Shown: in pieces, positions 55,059-62,917 of the stretch
Numbering within the stretch: the first letter of the stretch is position 1
Layout of the letters: the number at the start of each line of letters is the position of its first letter
Origin: [Anoxybacillus] calidus
GTDB taxonomy: Bacteria > Bacillota > Bacilli > Bacillales > Anoxybacillaceae
Reading direction: 5' to 3'
Length of the DNA stretch: 64,000 bases
Assembly: GCF_013760845.1 (NCBI RefSeq)
Contig: NZ_JACDUU010000009.1
Location: 1 to 64,000, forward strand
Program-made: the position numbers and the translations under genes
Notes under the pieces: generated by a model
The model's database searches: none
Told to the model about the DNA's origin: nothing
The model's input: the letters and a program-made list of their open reading frames with translations, nothing else

Positions 55059-56285
55059 TTATGATTGAACGCCTGTCATCCTTTTATCAGTAGGTTTATT
55101 CCATTTAAATATCTTGTTTAGGAATTCGTAAATTCGTTTCGATTCTTTAGTTAATAAGGGACCGATTATAGCTAAGATCAACACATATAACGCAGCAAAA
55201 GGTTGCAGACTAGCTGATAAACCACCAGCTATCCCTAGATTTGCCATAATGATAGAGAATTCTCCTCTTGACACAATAGTTAATCCGATATTAGAGGAGG
55301 CTTTATGGGACAATCCTGATCTTCTGCCTGCGATTATACCTGCTACAAAATTACCGACTACCGTTAATACAACCGCTCCTATTGCCAGCCAGACAGATTC
55401 ACCTAACGTAAACGGATCGATACTTAATCCAAAGCTGAAAAAGAAAATGGCACCAAAGAAATCGCGAAAAGGAACAACCAGACGCTCGATTCGATCACTA
55501 TGCTCTGTTTCAGAGAGGACCAGACCTAATAACAAAGCACCAATCGCTTCTGCGACATGAATCGTTTCGGAGAATCCTGCTACAAAGAACAAGGTTGCAA
55601 ATACAACAATGATAAAGGTTTCATCTGAGGAAATATTAAGCAATTTATTTATAAAAGGTGTAGCTTTTCTAGCTAGAATAAAGAATAATAGCATATAGCC
55701 TAAAGCAATGACAACTGATAACAATGTTCCTCCAAGTGAAGTAGAGTCGCCCAATATTAGTCCTGAGACAATTGATAAGTAAACAGCCAGGAAAATATCT
55801 TCAAACATAATAATCCCTAATATTAATTCAGTTTCAGGGTTAGCTGTTCTTCGTAAATCGACTAATACTTTTGCAACAATAGCACTAGATGAAATCGTAA
55901 TAACACCTGCAATAATCAAAATCTCAAGAAAAGGAAATCCCATAATATAACCATACAAAAGACCAAGACTAAAATTAATGAGGATATAAATGGAGCCTCC
56001 AACGACAATAGAGCGACCAGACCTGATCAGTTTACCGATGGAGAATTCTAAACCAAGATAGAATAATAAAAATAATACACCAATACGTCCGAAAAATGCG
56101 ATAATCTCTGAACTCTCAATGAATGTAAGATCGATAATTCCAAATTGAGGGGCATGAGGACCTACTGCCATCCCTAACAAAATTAAAAAGGGGATAATGG
56201 AGAAGTTTAATCTTCCAGCCAATAATGCTGCAACAGCAACTAAAATCAAAGCTACACCGACTTCAAAAACCAAATGATTTGTCAT
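55059..56285 (-). CDS. khtU: Potassium/proton antiporter KhtU
   Basis: A 408-residue CPA2-family antiporter with about twelve helices. VITISSSAIVAKVL and LILGIIMFEDIFLAVYL (with the conserved acidic residue) lie in the core transport domain, as in KefB/KhtU. It exports potassium in exchange for protons, protecting against alkaline or methylglyoxal stress. The gene follows khtT by six bases. The tail has a basic segment (FKWNKPTDKR). Confidence 0.9.
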   Translation of the reverse strand: MTNHLVFEVGVALILVAVAALLAGRLNFSIIPFLILLGMAVGPHAPQFGIIDLTFIESSEIIAFFGRIGVLFLLFYLGLEFSIGKLIRSGRSIVVGGSIYILINFSLGLLYGYIMGFPFLEILIIAGVITISSSAIVAKVLVDLRRTANPETELILGIIMFEDIFLAVYLSIVSGLILGDSTSLGGTLLSVVIALGYMLLFFILARKATPFINKLLNISSDETFIIVVFATLFFVAGFSETIHVAEAIGALLLGLVLSETEHSDRIERLVVPFRDFFGAIFFFSFGLSIDPFTLGESVWLAIGAVVLTVVGNFVAGIIAGRRSGLSHKASSNIGLTIVSRGEFSIIMANLGIAGGLSASLQPFAALYVLILAIIGPLLTKESKRIYEFLNKIFKWNKPTDKRMTGVQS

Positions 56286-56291
56286 GAGATA

Positions 56292-56789
56292 TTAAGACCC
56301 CCTTCCAGCCAACAGCTCTTTGACCATGTTCTTTACTTGAGTACGCTCACCTGAGACGATAAGTGTATCCCCCTCTTCAATAATAGTTTCAGGACCAGGG
56401 GTATGGATTACTTGATGATTCTTTTTGACAATAGCGATGATATTTACGTCAAAAGATTGACGGACATTTAATTGACCAATGGATTGATTTGCCGCTTTAG
56501 CACTCCGTTCCACTTTAAACCATTCAATGACCAACTCATCAAAAGCAATTTCAATGGTCTCCAACGCCCTGGGCTTATATGTCATACCCCCAATAATCGC
56601 TGCGATTTGTCTAGCTTCAGCGTCATCGAAAGCAGCACTAGCCACATAATCTTCATAATTATCCTGTTCAAAATAATAAAGCTCTCTTCGACCATTATCA
56701 TGAATGATAATCACCATTTTGTCCTTGTTTTTCGTAAACACTTCAAATTTCTTTCCAATTCCAGGAAGCTCACTTTCTCGAATATTCAT
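56292..56789 (-). CDS. khtT: KhtT regulatory protein (RCK_C domain)
   Basis: A 165-residue soluble regulator of KhtU. The C-terminal RCK_C/TrkA-C domain covers residues ~78-165 (IGQLNVRQSFDVNIIAIVKKNHQVIHTPGPETIIEEGDTLIVSGER) and binds c-di-AMP in B. subtilis KhtT. The N-terminal ~70 residues are the family-specific part. No khtS-like gene precedes it; the 485 bases upstream are AT-rich with only a short ORF remnant. AAAAGGAGG precedes the ATG at 56789. Confidence 0.9.
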   Translation of the reverse strand: MNIRESELPGIGKKFEVFTKNKDKMVIIIHDNGRRELYYFEQDNYEDYVASAAFDDAEARQIAAIIGGMTYKPRALETIEIAFDELVIEWFKVERSAKAANQSIGQLNVRQSFDVNIIAIVKKNHQVIHTPGPETIIEEGDTLIVSGERTQVKNMVKELLAGRGS

Positions 56790-57112
56790 TTTCTAATCCT
56801 CCTTTTGTAATGATAGAATTAGAGTGTACAAACTCCATCGTTATGTGTATGCTTTCACATGTTGTTCTACTCATATGAATGAGTAGCTATCAAAGGTAGT
56901 TTAGTTTCACAAACAAGAGTGAACAGAATTAACAACTTAATGTACGTAAAAATGCGTACAAAAGTTTCAATTTTTTCGTAAAAAGTTGGTTTAAAATTAA
57001 TTGTTGTATTGGAGATATCACTTTTTTGTTTTACTAGGGCAAGATTGTTGAACGGGAAAATAAGTTGGAGTTTCTATTACGCTGTGGGGACTAAGTCAAT
57101 GAACTTAATGCT

Positions 57113-57235
57113 TTAATAACTTTTGGTAGCAATACTTGTAAATGAATCAATTAGATTATCTGGGATAGGGAATATTTCAAGTTTGATTGTCATAAGAACA
57201 GCACCTAATGTAATCAAAGAAAAGAAAAAGTTCAC
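57113..57235 (-). other. Short ORF, possible gene remnant
   Basis: An open frame from GTG 57235 encodes MNFFFSLITLGAVLMTIKLE, then IFPIPDNLIDSFTSIATKSY, 40 residues. It looks like the end of a membrane protein, but it starts inside a terminator hairpin and lacks a ribosome-binding site. It may be a remnant left from a deletion or chance. The rest of the 57.0-57.2 kb and 56.8-57.0 kb sequence holds nothing I can name. Confidence 0.25.
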
Positions 57236-57253
57236 GGGGAGAGTGAACTTTTT
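57225..57253 (-). terminator. Terminator of GNAT gene
   Basis: AAAAAGTTCAC and GTGAACTTTTT are perfect arms around seven bases, 22 bases past the acetyltransferase stop. Confidence 0.85.
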
Positions 57254-57274
57254 CTTGACAACCGACTTTTTCTA

Positions 57275-57946
57275 TTAAATTGGCAATAATTCCACTTCCG
57301 TTTTCGCTTCTAAGTTTTTTATCATTTCATACCAAGCATCCGATTTATTCGGTAAAACGGCATAATATTTTTTCAAAAATTGTACAACTAAATGTGCCGG
57401 TAAAGTGTCTCCTTCATGCTTATAAGAGAGAAAACAAAAATCTAAAGCCGAAACCGCTTCTCCATCATTTTTCCATGATGGGTGAACATAAGGGAAGTTC
57501 AACTTCCGATAGCCAATATGGGAGAGAACTTCGCGACGCACGTAAGGGTCCATCGGCTTAATTCCACCGAATTCATGTTCTTCAACGCGATAAGGATCAT
57601 AAATTTCTGCAAACATGCCAAATAATTCGTTTCCATGTTCTTTCGCCATTTTCATTAAATCTTCTTCGCGTTTTTTCATTAAAAAGCGGCCAACGCCAAG
57701 TCCTTCTTTACCGATAATCGTAAAGTCCGTCATCGCGACATTCATATCTGGATAATAGCGATACTCGGTCGCACCAACGACTTCTCCTTCATGCACCGCG
57801 ACACAAATGCGCAAATGAGGGTCTTGAATCGGTTCGCGCCAAAGCTCAAACTCCAATACTTCTTCTTCTGGAAAAACAGCTTGCAAGAGCTCATACATTT
57901 TTACAAAAAGCGGATCATCAATGCTTTTAATTTGTACATATTCCAT
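57275..57946 (-). CDS. GNAT-family acetyltransferase
   Basis: A 223-residue protein with the GNAT acetyl-CoA site (TDFTIIGKEGLGVGRFLMKKREEDL, residues ~72-96). The long C-terminal part is unlike small GNATs. It lies 13 bases downstream of a carbon-nitrogen hydrolase gene. I know GNAT and nitrilase domains occur fused in other bacteria, so the two probably act in one pathway on a shared amine/amide substrate. The substrate is unknown. ATG 57946 has AAAGGAGAG upstream. Confidence 0.83.
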   Translation of the reverse strand: MEYVQIKSIDDPLFVKMYELLQAVFPEEEVLEFELWREPIQDPHLRICVAVHEGEVVGATEYRYYPDMNVAMTDFTIIGKEGLGVGRFLMKKREEDLMKMAKEHGNELFGMFAEIYDPYRVEEHEFGGIKPMDPYVRREVLSHIGYRKLNFPYVHPSWKNDGEAVSALDFCFLSYKHEGDTLPAHLVVQFLKKYYAVLPNKSDAWYEMIKNLEAKTEVELLPI

Positions 57947-57959
57947 TGTTTTCTCTCCT

Positions 57960-58811
57960 TTACTTCCAATCTGGATATAAATCGATGCGGCGGTCGCGCC
58001 ATGTCGTTACCGAGCCTTTTTCCCGCACTTTATACAATAGCGACAAGTCCAAGTCCGCTGTCACAATCATGTCGTCGTTAATTTCTCCCTCGACTAAAAT
58101 GCCACGCGGCGGAAACGGAATGTCGTTTGGTGTAATCACAGCTGCCTGACCGAAGTTGGCCCGCATGAAATCTACTGTTGGCAAAGAACCTACTGTGCCA
58201 GTTGTTACAATATATACTTGGTTTTCAACTGCGCGGGCATGACAGCAATAACGAACACGATGGAAGCCATGGCGATCGTCCGTGCATGACGGACAGAAAA
58301 TGACGTCCGCCCCCTTCGCGCGAACCATCCGTACAATTTCTGGAAACTCAATGTCGTAACATGTTAATAAACCGATTGTTCCCTTTTCTGTCTCAAACAC
58401 GTTGACGCTCTCGCCAGGAGTAATTCCCCATTCTTTTACTTCCGTCGGCGTAATATGAAGCTTTGCCTGCTCTTTAATTTGTCCGTCCGGATAAAATAAA
58501 TGGGCAACGTTATACAGTTTCCCTTCCTTGCGAATAACATGAGTTCCACCGATAATGTACATTCCTGTTTCTTTCGCCAGCGAAGTAAACAGTTCATAAT
58601 ATTGTTCCGTATAATTTGGCAAATCTTCAATCGTTTGCACTTGTTTTTTGCCATTCGGAATCGACATTAACTGCGTTGTCACAAATTCCGGAAACAACAC
58701 GAAGTCTGCCTCAAATTCTTGCGCTGTTTTCACATAATGTGTCACTTGGTCAACAAATTCCTGATAAGAGTGAATCGTATGAAGATGATATTGAACAGCT
58801 GATACACGCAT
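57960..58811 (-). CDS. Carbon-nitrogen hydrolase (nitrilase superfamily)
   Basis: A 283-residue amidase/nitrilase-type enzyme with the full catalytic triad: Glu42 (FVLFPEF), Lys117 (EQAKLHIT) and Cys151 (LLTCYDIEFPE). Such enzymes cleave amides, carbamoyl groups or, rarely, nitriles. The C-terminal residues TTWRDRRIDLYPDW are unusually aromatic. ATG 58811 has AAGGAAGTGAAG upstream. It is the first gene of the pair with the GNAT gene. Specific reaction cannot be told. Confidence 0.88.
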   Translation of the reverse strand: MRVSAVQYHLHTIHSYQEFVDQVTHYVKTAQEFEADFVLFPEFVTTQLMSIPNGKKQVQTIEDLPNYTEQYYELFTSLAKETGMYIIGGTHVIRKEGKLYNVAHLFYPDGQIKEQAKLHITPTEVKEWGITPGESVNVFETEKGTIGLLTCYDIEFPEIVRMVRAKGADVIFCPSCTDDRHGFHRVRYCCHARAVENQVYIVTTGTVGSLPTVDFMRANFGQAAVITPNDIPFPPRGILVEGEINDDMIVTADLDLSLLYKVREKGSVTTWRDRRIDLYPDWK

Positions 58812-58951
58812 TTGACTTCACTTCCTTCCTCTCGCTCATAAACAAGATCATATTACCATAAATTTTACAGCAGGTCGCTTTCGAAGTCTTGTCAACTTAT
58901 AAAAAATGACGTTTATTCCTAAATACCCCAAAACCTTACGACCTCAAAAAA

Positions 58952-58981
58952 GGTAGATAACACCAATCGATGATATCTACC
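58952..58981 (-). terminator. Terminator of ATP-grasp gene
   Basis: GGTAGATA and TATCTACC arms around 14 bases, followed on the minus strand by TTTTTTG. It lies about 33 bases past the stop. Confidence 0.75.
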
Positions 58982-59013
58982 CAAAAATAGTAGTATCGAT
59001 CATTCCTCCGTAT

Positions 59014-59949
59014 TTATGAAAGTTTTTGCAATTCCGCTCCCAAAAATTTTGCTATTTCAAGCATTCCGAATTTGCCGGCCCTTGCTTCAGCATCGGAGTT
59101 ATAGTTCGTATTCGTATTCACGTCGTACGTAAAGATTTCCCCTTCTTTGTTACGTATGAATTCAATACCGGCTATATGAATATGATTGGCTTTCAAAAAT
59201 TGCGTGTATTTTCCGATAATTGGATCATCAAATCCTTCAATAATTTCAAATTTTGGTCTTGCCGTCGTTTCACCAACTGGACAGAACAAGTCTCCGATTT
59301 GACAGGCATCAGCTGGACAAAGTTCAAATCCTTCTGATGTATCTACTCTCACTGCGTATAAAAATTTTCCACCGACAAATTCACAACGGGTAATGTAAGG
59401 CTCAGGAGCTTGAATATATTCTTGAACAAGCGTAATCCCGTCTACAGAATCTTCAAACAAAGGACTTTGTAAATATTCCTGTAGTGCTTCCATAGAGTGG
59501 AATAATTGGACCCCAAGCCCTTTACCAGCACGATTATGCTTTGTAATAAAAGATGGACTGCCTAATTTTTTCGCTGCCGCAACAATTTGTTTCTTACCAA
59601 CAGCCGCAATGGTTTTTGGTGTACGAATACCGTGCACATTTAACGCCATATACTGGTTTACTTTACTTACCTCTAATCTTAATGCTCGACTTCCATTAAA
59701 GACTTTCCGTCCATGCCTTTCAAGCCAAGCCAACACAGCCTCCGTTAATTCAGGTGCATAACGGTGATTGCGCGTATGTGAAGATGCGCTCATTCGATTG
59801 TAAAATACTCCTTCAGGCGGCGCTTCTGATAAATCAACCATTCCTTCATTTAAAAACCATTCTTCATATGGCAGGCCTAATTCTTCTAACCTTTTCGTTA
59901 AATGAACCGTCCATTCACTATTTTCATGAATGATATAAATTTTACCCAT
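59014..59949 (-). CDS. ATP-grasp ligase (RimK-like)
   Basis: A 311-residue ATP-grasp enzyme. The nucleotide-binding loop SFITKHNRAGKGLGVQLF and metal-binding TYDVNTNTNYNSDAEA fit the RimK/ATP-grasp fold, which joins a carboxylate to an amine or thiol through acyl phosphate. I cannot name the substrate. It follows a HAD phosphatase gene by 23 bases and precedes a terminator, so the two form a small operon. ATG 59949 has GGGGG upstream. The N-terminal ~95 residues are a separate domain with unusual sequence. Confidence 0.82.
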   Translation of the reverse strand: MGKIYIIHENSEWTVHLTKRLEELGLPYEEWFLNEGMVDLSEAPPEGVFYNRMSASSHTRNHRYAPELTEAVLAWLERHGRKVFNGSRALRLEVSKVNQYMALNVHGIRTPKTIAAVGKKQIVAAAKKLGSPSFITKHNRAGKGLGVQLFHSMEALQEYLQSPLFEDSVDGITLVQEYIQAPEPYITRCEFVGGKFLYAVRVDTSEGFELCPADACQIGDLFCPVGETTARPKFEIIEGFDDPIIGKYTQFLKANHIHIAGIEFIRNKEGEIFTYDVNTNTNYNSDAEARAGKFGMLEIAKFLGAELQKLS

Positions 59950-59972
59950 GTTTTTACCCCCATTGTTGTCCC

Positions 59973-60635
59973 TTAATTTTCAAAACGCTCTATTAGTTTT
60001 TTAAGAGTAATTTCTTTTGTGCTCAGTACATGCCAATGAGCCGGACTTGACGCTAAATGTGCTCCAACAGCAACAGAAAACATACCTGCTTCTTGAATTG
60101 CTTTAAGCCCCGCTTCACCGTCCTCAATTGCTGCACAACAATGAGGAGGCACTCGCAGCTCCTGCGCCGCTGTTAAAAAGATTTCAGGGTCGGGCTTTCC
60201 TTTTTTAATTTTTGCTATATCAACAATATAATCAAAACAATCGATGATTTCCAATCTGGTAAGTACTGTTTTTACATTAGAGCTGGAAGAAGCTACAGCG
60301 GTTTTTATCCTTTTTTCTTTTAATTCCTTCAGCAGCTCCAAAATACCTGGGAGAATATACGAGCGGTTGAGATCCTTAATGAGCTCTAAATAATACTTGT
60401 TTTTTCTTTCTGCAAGCTTAAGCTTTTCCTCATAAGTATAATTCGCATTTTTATCTCCTAACATGATTTCTATTGTTTTAAACCTATTAAGCCCCTGAAT
60501 TTTTTGGTTTAGCTCACGGTCAAAAGGAACCCCTATTTCATCAGCGATCTTTTTATTAGCGCGATAATAAAACTCGACCGTATCAGCAATAACACCATCC
60601 ATATCAAAAATGACTGCCTTTAGGCTTTTATTCAT
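59973..60635 (-). CDS. HAD-family phosphatase/phosphoglucomutase-like
   Basis: A 220-residue HAD hydrolase of the beta-phosphoglucomutase-like group: nucleophile motif VIFDMDGVIADT (Asp11, Asp13), motif II VASSSSN, motif III Lys in KKGKPDPEIF, and motif IV AIEDGEAGL. An alpha-helical cap lies between residues ~18 and 85. Substrate is unknown. No maltose or trehalose phosphorylase is nearby, so a beta-phosphoglucomutase role is not supported. Probably co-transcribed with the ATP-grasp gene. Confidence 0.82.
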   Translation of the reverse strand: MNKSLKAVIFDMDGVIADTVEFYYRANKKIADEIGVPFDRELNQKIQGLNRFKTIEIMLGDKNANYTYEEKLKLAERKNKYYLELIKDLNRSYILPGILELLKELKEKRIKTAVASSSSNVKTVLTRLEIIDCFDYIVDIAKIKKGKPDPEIFLTAAQELRVPPHCCAAIEDGEAGLKAIQEAGMFSVAVGAHLASSPAHWHVLSTKEITLKKLIERFEN

Positions 60636-60661
60636 TGCCCATCACACGTCCTTTTTACTCA

Positions 60662-60709
60662 GGAAGAGGTTGTCTTATCACATTTTTTCTCTGAAAACAA
60701 CCTCTTTCC
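60662..60709. terminator. Hairpin between trmH-like and HAD genes
   Basis: GGAAGAGGTTGT and ACAACCTCTTTCC form a stem with a 23-base loop. There is no clear T-run, so termination is uncertain. Confidence 0.45.
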
Positions 60710-60762
60710 GCGTTTTAAAAGATCAATGGCTTTCTTGCATAACACATCGATGTCAAACAACC

Positions 60763-61494
60763 TTAGGAAATAACCCCTGTCTCAATCATCTTTCTTACTC
60801 TTGGATTCAGCGTATCCATCATCCATTTTTCATAAATCTCTTTTTTCTCCTCGAGCGTTAAATAATAACGCTCGCCTGCGATTTTTCTCGCCCGTTCCGT
60901 TACATCGTATAAGCTTAGAGCAGCGGCAACTGAAATATTAAAGCTTTGGACAAATCCTTGCATCGGAATAATAAATTTCCCATCTGCCAAACGAATCGCT
61001 TCTTCAGAAACTCCCGAATGCTCATTGCCAAATAAAAGAGCCGTCGGTTTTGACAAATCGATTTCTTGAAGAGGAATCGTTCCCTCACCGAGGTAACTGG
61101 CAAATACTTGATATCCCCTTGCTTGCAGGTCTTTGATTGCTGTTTCGATATCCGGCTTTTGATGCACTGTTAACCATTTATCCGCATTGCGGGTGACAAA
61201 CTTATTTGGTCGAAACGGTGCCTTTCCTGTTACGACAAATACGTCTTGCAATCCAAATGCTTCGGCTGTACGCAATACAGCTGATTGATTATGAGGGTCG
61301 TCGACTCCTTCTGTCAAAACGGTAATATAGCGGGTACGCCGGTTTAATACATCATACATCCGCTTTAGCCGCTCAGGAACAATCATTTCCCAGACAATAC
61401 GGTTTTCCTCTGTTAACAACCCTTCTGCTTTTAATTTTTCAATAAAAGCTTTCGCTTCCTCAGCCGACATCTTTACAGCCAAATGATCCTCCAT
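60763..61494 (-). CDS. TrmH-family tRNA/rRNA 2'-O-methyltransferase
   Basis: A 243-residue SPOUT methyltransferase. Motif 1 (NQSAVLRTAEAFG), motif 2 (ALLFGNEHSGVSEEAI) and motif 3 (IPMQGFVQSFNISVAAALSLY) form the knotted S-adenosylmethionine site. The domain order and C-terminal helix resemble TrmH, which methylates G18 in tRNA, a modification common in thermophiles. ATG at 61494 follows GGAGGAG. It stands alone, and target RNA is inferred. Confidence 0.87.
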   Translation of the reverse strand: MEDHLAVKMSAEEAKAFIEKLKAEGLLTEENRIVWEMIVPERLKRMYDVLNRRTRYITVLTEGVDDPHNQSAVLRTAEAFGLQDVFVVTGKAPFRPNKFVTRNADKWLTVHQKPDIETAIKDLQARGYQVFASYLGEGTIPLQEIDLSKPTALLFGNEHSGVSEEAIRLADGKFIIPMQGFVQSFNISVAAALSLYDVTERARKIAGERYYLTLEEKKEIYEKWMMDTLNPRVRKMIETGVIS

Positions 61495-61543
61495 CTCTTT
61501 CTCCTCCTTCCTCCTGCAAAAATCGTTATATCGTACAAACTTT

Positions 61544-61828
61544 TTACCGATATCGTTTTAGAACGAGTTTCATTTTACATGATTTATCTTTGCTGTACAA
61601 ACTACAATCATTTACTGCGGATCCATAGCTATCTAAAACAAAAATATTATTTTCCCCGATAAAATGAGCGACAAATACGTTTCGCGGCCGATAATCTATT
61701 TCTTGCGGTGTGCCAATTTCTTCAATTTTTCCTTTATTTAAAATGACAATTTGATCTGATTTTTTACCATACTTGATGAAAACATTTTTTGTAAATTTTT
61801 TAAATAATTTTGATGTATTAGGATCCAT
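61544..61828 (-). pseudogene. Remnant of ABC transporter ATPase
   Basis: Residues 25-63 of this frame ([20 protein letters not shown] then [19 protein letters not shown]) clearly match the C-terminal half of PotA-type ABC ATPases. The Walker motifs and the whole N-terminus are missing, and the flanking residues do not fit the family. It is a decayed gene fragment between the TrmH gene and the peroxiredoxin gene. No partner permease or binding protein is present. Confidence 0.75.
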
Positions 61829-61964
61829 TAGGAAATGACATCTACATCATTTTAAAGTCCCGTTGCATCTATCGTTAATTGATGTTCGCCTTAACTTTAT
61901 GGAACAAAATCGTATTGAACAGAATATAATACCACGCATTTTCTTACTGAGGAGGTATAAAGAA

Positions 61965-62639
61965 ATGATCGAAAACAAAGGTGACTTGAAGCCCTTAACG
62001 ATTGGCGAACCATTTCCAGAAGTAACCATTCATACAACGCTCGGCCAAAAAACGATTCCTGTCGATTATAAAGGACGCTGGTTCATCCTTTTTAGCCATC
62101 CTGGCGATTTTACACCTGTTTGTACAACAGAATTTATTGCGTTTGAACAATGGAAAGATTCATTTCATAAGATGAATACCGATTTAATTGGTTTATCGAT
62201 TGATCAAGTATTTTCCCATATTAAATGGATTGAATGGATTAAAGAGAAAACAGGCGTGCAAATTACATTTCCAATTATTGCCGATCCACTAGGAGAACTC
62301 GCTAAAATGTTAGGTATGATTCATCCTTACAAAGGGACAAGAACGGTACGAGGAGTGTTTATCATTGATGATAAAGGCATTATCAGACAAATGCTGTATT
62401 ATCCTCAAGAGGTTGGACGAAATATTGCGGAGATTTGGCGTTCTGTTCATGCTTTGCAAACAGCAAGTTTATATCATGTAGCAACACCGGAAAATTGGCC
62501 AAATAATAGTTTCATTGGCAGCAATGTTATTTTGCCGCCGGCTGACACGATCGATAAAGCGAAAAAACGTTATGAACAACAAAAACAAGGACAAATTCAA
62601 TGTCTAGACTGGTGGTTCTGTTACAAAAAACTATTTTAG
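61965..62639 (+). CDS. Peroxiredoxin, archaeal-type Prx6
   Basis: A 224-residue thiol peroxidase that reduces hydrogen peroxide and organic peroxides. The peroxidatic Cys53 is in FTPVCTTEF. The long C-terminal domain ends [10 protein letters not shown] with Cys213 and Cys219, as in archaeal thioredoxin peroxidases of the Prx6 group, where these form disulfides with the peroxidatic Cys. ATG 61965 has GAGGAGG upstream; the earlier in-frame ATG is unlikely. No dedicated reductase is nearby. A weak hairpin follows the stop. Confidence 0.92.
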   Translation: MIENKGDLKPLTIGEPFPEVTIHTTLGQKTIPVDYKGRWFILFSHPGDFTPVCTTEFIAFEQWKDSFHKMNTDLIGLSIDQVFSHIKWIEWIKEKTGVQITFPIIADPLGELAKMLGMIHPYKGTRTVRGVFIIDDKGIIRQMLYYPQEVGRNIAEIWRSVHALQTASLYHVATPENWPNNSFIGSNVILPPADTIDKAKKRYEQQKQGQIQCLDWWFCYKKLF

Positions 62640-62848
62640 TTCTCTAAGTAAGGTGTCTCTAAATATGGGAACGCCTTTTTTTGTTCCTTCTAAATTATAT
62701 ACGCGCAATAATAACCAATATTTTTTATTTTTTGTAAATATTTTATTATAAAAATTATTTACAATTACATTCATTTTATATATATTAAAAACAAATACTT
62801 TATTTACAGATAAAATCATTAAAATATCTGTTTATTTTTAGAATCAAA

Positions 62849-62864
62849 ATGTAAGCGCTTTTAT
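62849..62864 (+). promoter_or_regulatory. Catabolite response element (cre) candidate
   Basis: ATGTAAGCGCTTTTAT matches the CcpA consensus WTGNAANCGNWNNCW at all but one defined position. It lies about 54 bases before the permease ATG, where CcpA would repress the gene on rich sugars. The 278-base gap is otherwise very AT-rich without another recognised site. Confidence 0.6.
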
Positions 62865-62917
62865 TTTATTATTTTTATAATTTTTAAAAAATAATGTTTC
62901 TCAAGGGAGGAAGGTTT

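Noticed and set aside
59973-60635. Beta-phosphoglucomutase of a maltose or trehalose phosphorylase pathway
   Set aside because: The HAD motifs fit the group, but no phosphorylase or sugar transporter is adjacent, so only the general HAD call is made.
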